Assembly (NCBI GenBank): GCA_003455715.1
Contig: DMQJ01000239.1
Coordinates: 1 to 16,133, forward strand
Reading direction: 5' to 3'
From: Acidimicrobiaceae bacterium
Lineage (GTDB): Bacteria > Actinomycetota > Acidimicrobiia > Acidimicrobiales > Ilumatobacteraceae
DNA length: 16,133 bases
Shown here: positions 6,707 to 14,968 of the stretch, one piece after another
Layout of the letters: each line of letters starts with the position of its first letter
How positions within the stretch are numbered: position 1 is the stretch's first letter
Position numbers and translations under genes: made by a program
The notes under the pieces: generated by a model
The model's database searches: none
Told to the model about the DNA's origin: nothing
Seen by the model: the letters and a program-made list of their open reading frames with translations, nothing else

Positions 6707-8374
6707 ATGAGTGAAGTCAACTTCGAGGGGGCCGGCCGTCCGCTGGGCAAGCTCGAGCAAGAACTGATCAGTTCGTACATGGCGAAGGGGGTGTCGCGGC
6801 GCTCGTTCCTCGTCCGTGGTAGCTACCTGGGCCTCTCGGCAGCATTCCTCGGTTCCATCGTGGCCGCATGCGGCGACGACGAGGAAGGCGGTGGCGACAG
6901 CGGCGGCGCCGGCGAGGTGAAGGAAGGCGGCACCCTGCGTGTCGCCTCACAGCGCCCCGGTAGCCCGCTCGATCCGGTGGGCATGGACAACCTGGGCACG
7001 TACACCGTCGTCTCGACCTGCCTTGAGTATCTGTGCGGTCCGGGCGAAGGTGCCGCACTCGCGCCGATGCTCGCCGAAGAGTGGAGCCCCAACGACGACG
7101 GCAGCGTGTGGACCTTCAAGATCCGCAAGGGCGTGAAGTGGCACGATGGTGGTGAGCTGACGGCCGCCGATGTGGTGGCCACGCTCGATCGCTTGTCGGT
7201 GGGCAACCTCGCCGCCTACATCGTCGAAGGCGCGGCCACCGCGGTCGACGATTCCACGGTGCAGGTTACCCTCAACGCACCCGACGGCCAGTTCCCGTAC
7301 CAGTTGTCGGTGTACAACCCGCAGTCGCTCATCACTCCGGCCGACTTCGCCACCGGTACGGTGCTCAACGACCGCAAGACTGGCACCGGCCCATTCAAGC
7401 TCGAGAGCTACGACAGCGCCATCAAGGCCGTCTTCGTGCGTAACGACGAGTACTGGGGTGGCAAGCCGAAGCTGGAGAAGGTGGAGTTCATCTTCTCCGA
7501 CGACATCGATACCCAGATCAACGGTGTCATCGCCGGCGAAGCCGACGCCATCGTTCTCTTCGCTGTCGTTGGTGGCGACGCGCTGCTCAACAACGGCGAC
7601 GTCACCGTGGAGTCGGTGAAGGGTGCATCGCACCGCCAGCTGTGGATGAACACCCGCGAAGGCAACTTCACCGACGTGCGAGTGCGGCAGGCCGTGGCAC
7701 TCGGCATCGATCGCCAGCAGTTGCTCGATGTGGTGCTGCAGGGCCGTGGTGTCATCGGCAACGACCACCCGATCGCCCCCACCTACGAGTACTTCGACGC
7801 GTCGCAGGCACAGCGCACTCGCGACATCGAGAAGGCCAAGTCGCTCCTCGCCGAGGCCGGCAAGGAAGGCCTCGCCGTCACGATGTTCGTTCCCGACCTG
7901 GTGGAGATCCCGCAGCTGGCAGAGCTCATGCAGAGCCAGTTGAAGGAGATCGGCATGGACGTCACGCTCAACGTCATCAGCACCGACACCTTCTACGACA
8001 GCTGGTGCAAGGTGTACGACAGCACCAACGAGCCCGCTGGCTGCGATGGTGGCGAAGAGTTCGGCATCGTCGACTACGGCAACCGTGGTACGCCCGACGT
8101 CTACCTGGTGAAGGCGTACTCCACCGGCGAGTGGAACTCCGCTCACTACGTGTCGGAGGAGTTCCGAGCCGCCGTGGCCGCCTATCAGGCAGCGCTCACC
8201 GTGGAAGAACGCAAGGCTCCCATCGCCGAGATCCAGCGCATCGCCAACGAAGACGTGCCGTACGTCATCCCGTACTTCTACGACTCGCTGTTCGCATACA
8301 AGAAGAACGTGGCCGGTATCCGCGCCACCGGCCTCGGCCACTTCTACCTGAACAGCGCCGGCTTCACCAGCTGA
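6707..8374 (+). CDS. ABC transporter substrate-binding lipoprotein, family 5 (peptide/nickel type)
   Basis: The 555-residue extracytoplasmic binding protein should capture the ligand for the permeases downstream. The N-terminus carries a twin-arginine motif (SRRSFLVRG, Arg31-Arg32), a hydrophobic stretch and a lipobox ending at Cys55 (IVAAC). It is therefore predicted to be Tat-exported and lipid-anchored. An Asp/Glu/Gly/Ser-rich linker follows (about 57-72). The family 5 signature appears in EEWSPNDDGSVWTFKIRKGV and WHDGGELTAADVVATLDRL. RQAVALGIDRQQLLDVVLQG and NGVIAGEADAIVL are also typical. The n-region of about 30 residues before RR is longer than usual but plausible for Tat. The ATG at 6707 follows AGGGGG by four bases; an in-frame upstream start at 6629 would read through the leader hairpin and is rejected. 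The ligand cannot be read from sequence: peptides are the family norm, while context suggests a methylated amine or conjugate. Confidence 0.93.
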   Translation: MSEVNFEGAGRPLGKLEQELISSYMAKGVSRRSFLVRGSYLGLSAAFLGSIVAACGDDEEGGGDSGGAGEVKEGGTLRVASQRPGSPLDPVGMDNLGTYTVVSTCLEYLCGPGEGAALAPMLAEEWSPNDDGSVWTFKIRKGVKWHDGGELTAADVVATLDRLSVGNLAAYIVEGAATAVDDSTVQVTLNAPDGQFPYQLSVYNPQSLITPADFATGTVLNDRKTGTGPFKLESYDSAIKAVFVRNDEYWGGKPKLEKVEFIFSDDIDTQINGVIAGEADAIVLFAVVGGDALLNNGDVTVESVKGASHRQLWMNTREGNFTDVRVRQAVALGIDRQQLLDVVLQGRGVIGNDHPIAPTYEYFDASQAQRTRDIEKAKSLLAEAGKEGLAVTMFVPDLVEIPQLAELMQSQLKEIGMDVTLNVISTDTFYDSWCKVYDSTNEPAGCDGGEEFGIVDYGNRGTPDVYLVKAYSTGEWNSAHYVSEEFRAAVAAYQAALTVEERKAPIAEIQRIANEDVPYVIPYFYDSLFAYKKNVAGIRATGLGHFYLNSAGFTS

Positions 8375-8383
8375 GTTCAACCA

Positions 8384-8398
8384 CCGCCTGAGCGGCGG
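8384..8398 (+). repeat. Short hairpin after the binding-protein gene
   Basis: CCGCC (8384-8388) pairs with GGCGG (8394-8398) around a five-base loop, nine bases after the binding-protein stop. It is small but GC-rich and precedes a much stronger hairpin. The pair may stabilise the upstream message. Confidence 0.35.
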
Positions 8399-8408
8399 AT
8401 ATCACGTT

Positions 8409-8444
8409 GCCGGTGCAGCGCTCACACTTGGGCGCTGCACCGGC
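8409..8444 (+). terminator. Strong intercistronic hairpin, possible partial terminator or attenuator
   Basis: GCCGGTGCAGCGC (8409-8421) is perfectly complementary to GCGCTGCACCGGC (8432-8444): a 13-pair stem with a ten-base loop. ATTTCC follows rather than a long U run, so termination would be partial at best. Lying between the binding-protein gene and the permease genes, it could lower permease expression or stabilise the binding-protein mRNA, a common arrangement in importer operons. Confidence 0.6.
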
Positions 8445-8483
8445 ATTTCCATCGGCACGGAGAGCAACCTGGGGGTGCACCGA

Positions 8484-9437
8484 GTGCGAAAGTTCATTCT
8501 GCAGCGACTCGTTTCAATGCTGGTCACGCTGTGGCTGTTGGCCACCATCGTGTTCCTCCTGGTGAGTGTGCTTCCGGGCAACGTCGGCCGGAAGGTGCTT
8601 GGCCCGTTTGCGCCCGAAGCAGAGGTGCAGCGCTACAACCAGGCGATCGGCACCGATCGGCCATTGCTGCAGCAGTACTTCACCTCCATCCGTCGGGCCT
8701 TCACGCTCGACTTCGGCAAGTCGTACGGCACCCGCGAAGACGTGCGCGACATGGTGCTCGACGCGCTGGGCAGAAGCGGCAAGCTCGCCCTGCTCGCGTT
8801 CGTCCTCACGATCCCGATCTCCATCGTCGCTGGCATCATCGCAGCCCGCCGGCAAGACAAGATCACCGACCGCGTCATCGTCAACGCTGGTCTCGCCTCC
8901 TCCTCCATTCCGGAGTTCGTGACGGCGTCGGTGCTGCTGTCGATCTTCGCGGTGCAACTCGGGTGGGGGAAGGCGTTCGCCAACCCGCCCGACAACGCCG
9001 GACCCATCGAGCAACTCCAGTACCTCGTGCTCCCCGCCACAGCGATGGCCATCGCCTACTTCGGCTACATCGCCCGCATGACGCGTGCGGGTGTCATCAC
9101 GGCGCTCCACGCCGACTACACGCGAACAGCCACAATGAAGGGGCTGAGCAAGCGGCAGGTGATGGTTCGTCATGTGCTGCGCAACGCCCTGGCACCCACC
9201 ATCACCGTCATCAGCGTGCAGATCGGATACCTGTTCGGCGGCATCATCGGCGTTGAGAAGGTGTTCAACTATGCGGGTCTCGGCTCACTGATGCTCGGTG
9301 CTGTCGGCGCACACGACGTGCCGGTGCTCCAGGGTGCCGTGATGCTCGTGGGAATGATCTACATGGTGTCGACCCTGCTGGCCGACCTGCTGATCGCCTA
9401 CCTCAACCCGCGCATCCGATTGGGGGCAACCAAGTGA
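8484..9437 (+). CDS. ABC transporter permease, DppB/OppB type
   Basis: The 317-residue inner-membrane permease has an N-terminal first helix (LVTLWLLATIVFLLVSVLPG), a periplasmic segment containing the GTDRPLLQQY motif, and then about five further hydrophobic helices. The cytoplasmic EAA coupling loop reads ADYTRTATMKGLSKRQVMVRH, then LRNALAPTITV, which contacts the ATPase. The end, NPRIRLG, is characteristic of the DppB branch. The start is GTG at 8484, with GGGGG at 8471-8475 upstream. An in-frame GTG at 8475 would add three residues and overlaps that G run, so I prefer 8484. The stop TGA overlaps the GTG of the next permease (GTGA, 9434-9437), showing tight coupling. The transported ligand is unknown. 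Confidence 0.95.
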   Translation: MRKFILQRLVSMLVTLWLLATIVFLLVSVLPGNVGRKVLGPFAPEAEVQRYNQAIGTDRPLLQQYFTSIRRAFTLDFGKSYGTREDVRDMVLDALGRSGKLALLAFVLTIPISIVAGIIAARRQDKITDRVIVNAGLASSSIPEFVTASVLLSIFAVQLGWGKAFANPPDNAGPIEQLQYLVLPATAMAIAYFGYIARMTRAGVITALHADYTRTATMKGLSKRQVMVRHVLRNALAPTITVISVQIGYLFGGIIGVEKVFNYAGLGSLMLGAVGAHDVPVLQGAVMLVGMIYMVSTLLADLLIAYLNPRIRLGATK

Positions 9438-10324
9438 CCGATCATCCGAGCAGCATCGTGGTGCCGGGGCAGATGCCAGACGTGAGCGAGCGCAAGCAGG
9501 CTCGTCGCGAAAACTGGCGGCTCATTCGCCGTCGCCCGGCGTTTCTCATCGGCATGGCAATCCTCCTGGTCTGGGTCGTGTGCGCACTGTTTCCGCTCAC
9601 CATTGCCCCGCACCATCCACTCGACTTCCGGACTGGCCTCAACCAGTCGCCCAGTTGGGATCACCCGTTCGGCACCGACCAGACGGGCCGAGACGTGTTC
9701 TCCCGAGTCATCGCAGGCGCCCGCGACATCCTCCGCATCGCCCCGGCGGCGGCTGTGCTCGGCGTGTTGTTCGGTGTCATCCTCGGGATGCTCATGGGCT
9801 ACATCCGCGGCTGGTTCGACATCATCGCCAGCCGCATTGTCGAGTCGTTCCTGGCGCTTCCCGTCGTGCTCGTCGGTTTGCTGGCCGTCACCACCATGGG
9901 TAACTCCGCGTGGGTGGTGATCGGCGTAGTCGCTGCGCTCTTCACGCCCATCGTGGCCCGAACCGTGCGCGCCGCTGTGCTCGCCGAGCGAGAACTCGAC
10001 TACGTCACGTCGGCGAAGCTGCGTGGCGAATCGACGATGTTCATCATGTTCAGGGAGATCCTCCCCAACGTGATGGGGCCGATCGTGGTGGAACTCACCG
10101 TGCGACTCGGCTACGCCGTCTTCACCGTGGCGACGCTGTCGTTCCTCGGCGCAGGGCCGCCGCCCCCGTCGCCTGACTGGGGCTCACAGGTGAGCGACAA
10201 CTACAGCTCGATCGTGTCCGGCTTCTGGTGGCGGACATTCTTCCCGGCCGGCGCGATCGCCAGTTTGGTGATCTCGGTGAACATGATCGCCGACTCGGTG
10301 CAGTCCGTGATGGAGGCGTCATGA
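9434..10324 (+). CDS. ABC transporter permease, DppC/OppC type
   Basis: The 296-residue partner permease begins at a GTG that overlaps the previous stop by four bases. A cytoplasmic tail of about 38 residues (with RRENWRLIRRRP) leads into the first helix (FLIGMAILLVWVVCALFPL). The family motif HPFGTDQTGRDVFSRVIAGA follows, then five more hydrophobic segments. The EAA loop reads ELDYVTSAKLRGESTMFIMF and continues REILPNVMGP. SFLGAGPPPPSPDWG is the usual DppC end-loop. It pairs with the upstream permease to form the transmembrane channel. Its stop overlaps the ATG of the ATPase gene (ATGA, 10321-10324), so the three transporter genes downstream of the hairpins form one translational unit. Confidence 0.95.
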   Translation: MTDHPSSIVVPGQMPDVSERKQARRENWRLIRRRPAFLIGMAILLVWVVCALFPLTIAPHHPLDFRTGLNQSPSWDHPFGTDQTGRDVFSRVIAGARDILRIAPAAAVLGVLFGVILGMLMGYIRGWFDIIASRIVESFLALPVVLVGLLAVTTMGNSAWVVIGVVAALFTPIVARTVRAAVLAERELDYVTSAKLRGESTMFIMFREILPNVMGPIVVELTVRLGYAVFTVATLSFLGAGPPPPSPDWGSQVSDNYSSIVSGFWWRTFFPAGAIASLVISVNMIADSVQSVMEAS

Positions 10325-12402
10325 CCATCGTCGACATGGGCCACGGCGGCGCTCGCTCGGCGACGGCTGGAGCTCCAGCCCTTGAGGTCGACGACCTCAA
10401 TGTCGTCTACACAGTTCGCGGCATCGATCGTGAGGTGCTGCGAGGCGTGTCGTTCACGGTTGCCCCGGGTGAAGCGTTCGGCTTGGTTGGTGAGTCCGGC
10501 TGCGGGAAGTCCACGACGGCCTACGCAGCGCTTCGCTATCTGCCGCGCAACGGCAAGATCGTCAGTGGCTCGGTGCGAGTGGGCGGGCGCGACGTCACGG
10601 CCATGTCGGATGCCGCGCTGCAAGAGTTCCGCGCTCGCGAAGCCTCGATGGTGTACCAAGATCCGGCGCAAGCAATGAACCCGACGCTTCGTGTGGGTAA
10701 GCAGGTGGTGGAAGCGTTCACGGTGCTCGGGCACAGCGCTCCCGACGCCGCCAAGCTCGCGCTTGAGGCGCTGCGGAAGGTTCGCATCGCCGACCCCGAG
10801 CGGGTGATGGATCGCTACCCGTTCCAGCTGTCTGGCGGGATGCAACAGCGAGTGGTCATCGCCATGGCGTTGGCTTGCCACCCCAAGCTGCTGGTACTCG
10901 ATGAGCCCACCACGGGCCTCGACGCCACGGTGGAGGCCGAAGTACTCGATTTGGTCCGCGTGCTTCGTCAGGAGACCGACGCGGCCGTCTTGATGATCGC
11001 TCACAACCTGGGCATCATCCGCTCGCTCTGCGACCGGGTGGGGGTCATGTACGCCGGCAAGATCGTCGAGCAGGGCCCGAGTGCCGAGGTGTTCGACAGT
11101 CCGCAGCACCCGTACACCGTGGGTCTGTTGCGCTCGCTGCCTCGGCACGGGGTGCGCAAGACCGAGCGGTCGTTGGCCACCATTCCGGGCATCCTGCCGC
11201 TCATCGGTGCACACCTTCCCACGTGTGTGTTCGTCGATCGGTGCCCGCTCGCCGACGACAAGTGTCGCACCGAGGTGCCGCCGGTGGTTGCCCTCGAAGG
11301 CGATCCCAACCGCTTCTCTCGCTGCCACCATGTCGACCGCATCGCCGACATTCCCGAGCCGGAGCCGGGCGTTCCCATCACGGTGCTGTCGCCGTCGGCC
11401 GATCAACCGGGGGTGCTGGAACTGAGCCACATCTCCAAGACCTTCCGCCAACGCAATCATGCGGTGCCCGCCCTGGTCGACGTGGAGTTGGAGCTTGGCG
11501 AGGGTGAGACGCTCGGCATCGTCGGCGAGTCGGGGTCGGGCAAGTCCACTCTCGCCCGAGCGATGCTCGGCATCGACGCTGCCGATGCTGGCGGCGTGCT
11601 GGCGCTCAACGGCACCCAGGTACCGCCCTCCACCACCGAGCGCTCCGCCGACGACAAGCGCGCGTTGCAGATGGTGTTCCAGAACCCCGACTCGGCGTTG
11701 AACCGGTCGTGGTCGGTTCGGCGGATTCTGGCCCGCAGCGTCACCAAGCTCACCGGCGTGAAAGGCGCAGCAGCCAACAAACGTGTCGAGGCCTTGGCCG
11801 CGCATCTGCGCCTCACTCCGAGGCACCTCGACCTCAAGCCGCGGCAGTTGTCCGGCGGGTTGAAGCAGCGAGTGGCCATTGCCCGAGCCTTCGCCGGCGA
11901 CCCGCGCATCGTGGTGTGCGACGAGCCGACGAGCGCACTCGATGTGTCGGTGCAGGCTGCCATCCTCAACCTGCTCGCCGACCTGCAGAGCGCTGAGCGC
12001 ACCAGCTACGTGTTCATTACCCACGACATGGGCGTGGTGCGCTACCTGGCCGATCGCATCGCCGTGCTGTACCTCGGCCGGATCCAGGAGATTGGGCCCA
12101 CCAACGAGGTGTTCAACGGCCCCAACCATCCCTACACCGAGGCGCTGCTCTCGGCGATCCCGAGCGTCGACGGTGAGGAGAAGACGCGCATCCGCCTCGA
12201 GGGCGAGATTCCGTCACCGGCGAATCCACCGTCGGGCTGTGTCTTCCACCCTCGTTGCCCGCGCGCGATGCCCGGGGTGTGCGACACCACCGAGCCGCAA
12301 CTCGTCGAAGTTGCCGCCGGTCACTCGATGCGGTGCCACATTCCGTTCGACGAACTCGGGCGGCTCCAGGGTGTGCCGCTGCCGACGCCCAACGACGACT
12401 GA
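10321..12402 (+). CDS. Fused double ATPase (DppD-DppF type) of the peptide/nickel-family ABC importer
   Basis: One 693-residue protein holds both nucleotide-binding domains. Domain 1 has Walker [10 protein letters not shown] (58-66), signature LSGGMQQR (170-177), Walker B LLVLDEPT (190-197) and switch His228. Domain 2 has Walker [10 protein letters not shown] (402-410), signature LSGGLKQR (510-517), Walker B VVCDEPT (531-537) and switch His568. Both look catalytically intact. Each domain ends in the oligopeptide-type C-terminal extension with a cysteine set: C302, C308, C315, C335 after domain 1, and C640, C646, C654, C672 after domain 2. In some Dpp/Opp ATPases these cysteines hold an Fe-S cluster. 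The fusion resembles GsiA/DdpDF-like proteins and removes the need for two subunits. The ATG at 10321 overlaps the permease stop. A small hairpin follows the gene, before the convergent gene. Confidence 0.96.
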   Translation: MTIVDMGHGGARSATAGAPALEVDDLNVVYTVRGIDREVLRGVSFTVAPGEAFGLVGESGCGKSTTAYAALRYLPRNGKIVSGSVRVGGRDVTAMSDAALQEFRAREASMVYQDPAQAMNPTLRVGKQVVEAFTVLGHSAPDAAKLALEALRKVRIADPERVMDRYPFQLSGGMQQRVVIAMALACHPKLLVLDEPTTGLDATVEAEVLDLVRVLRQETDAAVLMIAHNLGIIRSLCDRVGVMYAGKIVEQGPSAEVFDSPQHPYTVGLLRSLPRHGVRKTERSLATIPGILPLIGAHLPTCVFVDRCPLADDKCRTEVPPVVALEGDPNRFSRCHHVDRIADIPEPEPGVPITVLSPSADQPGVLELSHISKTFRQRNHAVPALVDVELELGEGETLGIVGESGSGKSTLARAMLGIDAADAGGVLALNGTQVPPSTTERSADDKRALQMVFQNPDSALNRSWSVRRILARSVTKLTGVKGAAANKRVEALAAHLRLTPRHLDLKPRQLSGGLKQRVAIARAFAGDPRIVVCDEPTSALDVSVQAAILNLLADLQSAERTSYVFITHDMGVVRYLADRIAVLYLGRIQEIGPTNEVFNGPNHPYTEALLSAIPSVDGEEKTRIRLEGEIPSPANPPSGCVFHPRCPRAMPGVCDTTEPQLVEVAAGHSMRCHIPFDELGRLQGVPLPTPNDD

Positions 12403-12406
12403 GAGG

Positions 12407-12438
12407 GTCGGCCCGGCCTGCGGCCGGGTATCACCGAC
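12407..12438. terminator. Hairpin between convergent genes, candidate bidirectional terminator
   Basis: CCCGGCC (12412-12418) and GGCCGGG (12422-12428) form a seven-pair stem with a three-base loop. Outer arms GTCGG (12407-12411) and CCGAC (12434-12438) can add five pairs after a bulge. It lies in the 40-base gap between the ATPase stop and the stop of the convergent dehydrogenase gene. No clear U run follows on either strand, so efficiency is uncertain. Confidence 0.5.
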
Positions 12439-12442
12439 GGCC

Positions 12443-14896
12443 TCAGCTGCGCATGCGCAGGCCCTCGGGGTCGAGGACCGGCTCCAACTGCAGGTGCGCG
12501 GGGCGGCGCTTGCCGATGATCTCGATTTCGAAACCGTCGGTCCCCGGAGTAGCGAGCGCTGCTGGCACGTAGCCGAGGGCCAGCGACACGCCGCTGTAGT
12601 GGGCGTACCCGCCGCTGGTGATCCAGCCCACCACCCGTTCGCCTTCTGGGCCGTTGTGCCACACCGGCTCGTCGCCGATGACGTCGGCGGGTGCGTCGGG
12701 GTCGACATCCACTCGGAACATCACCAGCTTGCGCTGGGGGCCGCCATTGGCCATCTCGGCCTCCACTGCAGCGCGCCCGATGAAGTCGTGGTCGAACTTG
12801 AGGACGCGGTCCATACCGGCCTCGAGCGGCGTGTAGATGGGCCGGAACTCCCGATACCAGGTGCCGAAGTTCTTCTCGAGCCGCATCGTGATGAGCGCCC
12901 GGAAGCCGAACAGACGCATGTCGAACTGGCGGCCGGCATCCCAGATGAGGTCGAACAGGTAGCGCTGATACTCGGGGGCGCACCAGATCTCGTAGCCGAG
13001 ATCGCCCGAGTAGGTCATACGGCTGAGCCACACCGGCGCCATGCCGATGTTCACCTGGCGGAACGCCATGAACGGGAAGTCTTTGGTGGCCAGCGAGGTG
13101 TCGGTGAGTTGCTGCAGCACGTCGCGCGAACGCGGCCCGGCCACCGTGAGGCCCACCATGGCCAGCTTCAGGTTCTCGAAGCGAATCTGGCTGCCCTCGG
13201 GCAGATGCGCAAGGAACCAGCGAGGGTGATGCACCTCGGCAGCTTGCGAGCCGAAGATGAAGAAGTCGTCGTCGCCGACACGGCTGACGCTGAACTCGCC
13301 CTCGATGCGACCCTGCGGGTTGAGCATCGCGGTGAGGTTGGTGCGGCCGATCTTGGGCAGAGCATTGGTGAACAGGCCCTGCAGCCACTTGGCTGCACCC
13401 GGCCCGCTCACCCGGTACTTGGCGAAGTTCGACGCTTCGCTGAACCCGACGCGCTCGCGCACGGCCCGGCTCTCCTCGGCAACGCAGTCCCAGGCGTTCG
13501 AGCGGTAGAAGGTGACGTCTTCCTTCGGCTCCAGACCTGGCTTCTGGAACCACAGCGGATGCTCCAGGCCCATGCCAGCGCCCCACACGGCATTGTGCTC
13601 GGTGAGGCGGTCGTAGATGGGCGTGGTGAGCAGCGGCCGCGCAGCCGGGAGCTCCTCGTTGGGGAACGTGATGCGGAAGCGCCGCGAGTAGTTCTCGCGC
13701 ACCTTGGCGTTGGTATAGGTGCGGGTCGCCCAGTCGCCGTAGCGCGCCACGTCCATGCCCCAGATGTCGAAACCCGGGTCGCCGTCGACCATCCAGTTCG
13801 ACAAGGCCAGGCCGACGCCGCCGCCCTGGCTGAAGCCGGCCATGACACCGCAGGCGGACCAGAAGTTGGTGCGTCCGCGCACCGGGCCGACGAGCGGGTT
13901 GCCGTCGGGCGCGAACGTGAATGGGCCGTTGATGACGCGCTTGATGCCGACGTTCTCCAACTTGGGAAAATGCCGGAACGCGACCTCCAGCGACGGAGCG
14001 ATGCGATCCAGGTCGGGCTGCAGCAATTCCTGGCCGAAGCTCCACGGTGTTTCTTTCGGCGACCAGGGCACGCAGGCTTTCTCGTAGGCGCCGAGCACGA
14101 TGCCCTTGCCCTCCTGGCGCAGGTAACACTCGGCGCCGAAGTCGATCACGTGGCCGATTTCCTTGCCCGCCTCTTTGTTGTAGGCGACGACCTCCGGGAT
14201 CTCGTCGGTCACCAGGTACATGTGCTCCATCGCCAGCACCGGCAACTCGACGCCGACCATGCGGCCGACCTCGCGCGCCCACAAGCCGCCGGCGTTGACG
14301 ACGTGTTCGCATTCGACCACGCCCTTGTTCGTGATCACGCGCCATGTGCCGTCGGGTTTCTGCTCCAGCGCCTCGACCTTGGTCTGGATCTCGATCGTCG
14401 CACCGCCGAGCCGCGCCGCCTTGGCATAGGCGTAGGTGGTGCCGGACGGGTCGAGGTGGCCTTCGTTGGGGTCGAGCAGCGCGCCGATGAAGTGCTGTTC
14501 CTCGATGAACGGGAAATACTTCTTCGCCTCGGCGACCGAGATGATCTCGGTGGCCATGCCCAGGTACCGGCCCTTGGCCACCGTGGTCTTGAGGAACTCC
14601 ATGCGCTGGGGCGTGTCGGCCAGCATGATGCCGGCGGACAGATGCAGTCCACAGGACTGGCCGGAAATCGCCTCCAGTTCCTTGTACAGGCCCACGGTGT
14701 AGCTCTGCAGCATCGCCACGTTCGGGTCGCCGTTGAGGGTGTGGAAACCGCCTGCGGCATGCCAGGTCGAGCCCGAGGTGAGCTGGTCGCGCTCCAGAAG
14801 CATCACGTCCTTCCAGCCCTTCTTGGTCAGGTGGTACAGGACGGAGCATCCGACCACGCCGCCCCCGATGACGACGACTTGTGCAGTTGTTTTCAC
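12443..14896 (-). CDS. Dimethylglycine/sarcosine dehydrogenase-type flavoenzyme with C-terminal GcvT domain
   Basis: The 817-residue enzyme oxidatively removes an N-methyl group and transfers it to tetrahydrofolate as 5,10-methylene-THF. Residues 1-370 form the DAO-type FAD domain: VVVIGGGVVGCSVLYHL at 7-23, Glu35, then GSTWHAAG at 42-49. His46 lies where FAD is covalently attached in this family. NGPFTFAPDGNPLVGP at 323-338 and GVMAGFSQGGGVG at 350-362 are typical FAD-domain endings. Residues of about 375-430 are the linking FAO domain. Residues of about 435-700 are the GcvT folate-binding domain (MTYSGDLGYEIW at 627-638, MRLEKNFGTW at 671-680), and 715-805 the GcvT C-terminal barrel. The start is GTG at 14896, with AAGGA about ten bases upstream. 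The gene lies 72 bases after an MttB-family gene and in the same reading frame. The exact substrate (dimethylglycine, sarcosine or another N-methyl compound) is not settled by sequence. Confidence 0.92.
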   Translation of the reverse strand: MKTTAQVVVIGGGVVGCSVLYHLTKKGWKDVMLLERDQLTSGSTWHAAGGFHTLNGDPNVAMLQSYTVGLYKELEAISGQSCGLHLSAGIMLADTPQRMEFLKTTVAKGRYLGMATEIISVAEAKKYFPFIEEQHFIGALLDPNEGHLDPSGTTYAYAKAARLGGATIEIQTKVEALEQKPDGTWRVITNKGVVECEHVVNAGGLWAREVGRMVGVELPVLAMEHMYLVTDEIPEVVAYNKEAGKEIGHVIDFGAECYLRQEGKGIVLGAYEKACVPWSPKETPWSFGQELLQPDLDRIAPSLEVAFRHFPKLENVGIKRVINGPFTFAPDGNPLVGPVRGRTNFWSACGVMAGFSQGGGVGLALSNWMVDGDPGFDIWGMDVARYGDWATRTYTNAKVRENYSRRFRITFPNEELPAARPLLTTPIYDRLTEHNAVWGAGMGLEHPLWFQKPGLEPKEDVTFYRSNAWDCVAEESRAVRERVGFSEASNFAKYRVSGPGAAKWLQGLFTNALPKIGRTNLTAMLNPQGRIEGEFSVSRVGDDDFFIFGSQAAEVHHPRWFLAHLPEGSQIRFENLKLAMVGLTVAGPRSRDVLQQLTDTSLATKDFPFMAFRQVNIGMAPVWLSRMTYSGDLGYEIWCAPEYQRYLFDLIWDAGRQFDMRLFGFRALITMRLEKNFGTWYREFRPIYTPLEAGMDRVLKFDHDFIGRAAVEAEMANGGPQRKLVMFRVDVDPDAPADVIGDEPVWHNGPEGERVVGWITSGGYAHYSGVSLALGYVPAALATPGTDGFEIEIIGKRRPAHLQLEPVLDPEGLRMRS

Positions 14897-14968
14897 TGTG
14901 CAGGTTCCTTCGCGTGTCGTGTTTGCCTTACCGTCCTGTCGAGCGCCGGCCCGCTGCGCGTGTGCCGC

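Noticed and set aside
6947..8380. Long minus-strand open frame opposite the binding-protein gene
   Set aside because: No family features, and it is fully covered by a strongly supported plus-strand gene.
10201..12129. 642-residue minus-strand open frame opposite the ATPase gene
   Set aside because: His/Arg/Gly-rich shadow frame; the opposite strand encodes two intact ABC ATPase domains.
12321..14849. 842-residue minus-strand open frame in another frame within the dehydrogenase gene
   Set aside because: Arg-rich frame-shifted version of the DMGDH-like gene; no recognisable domain.
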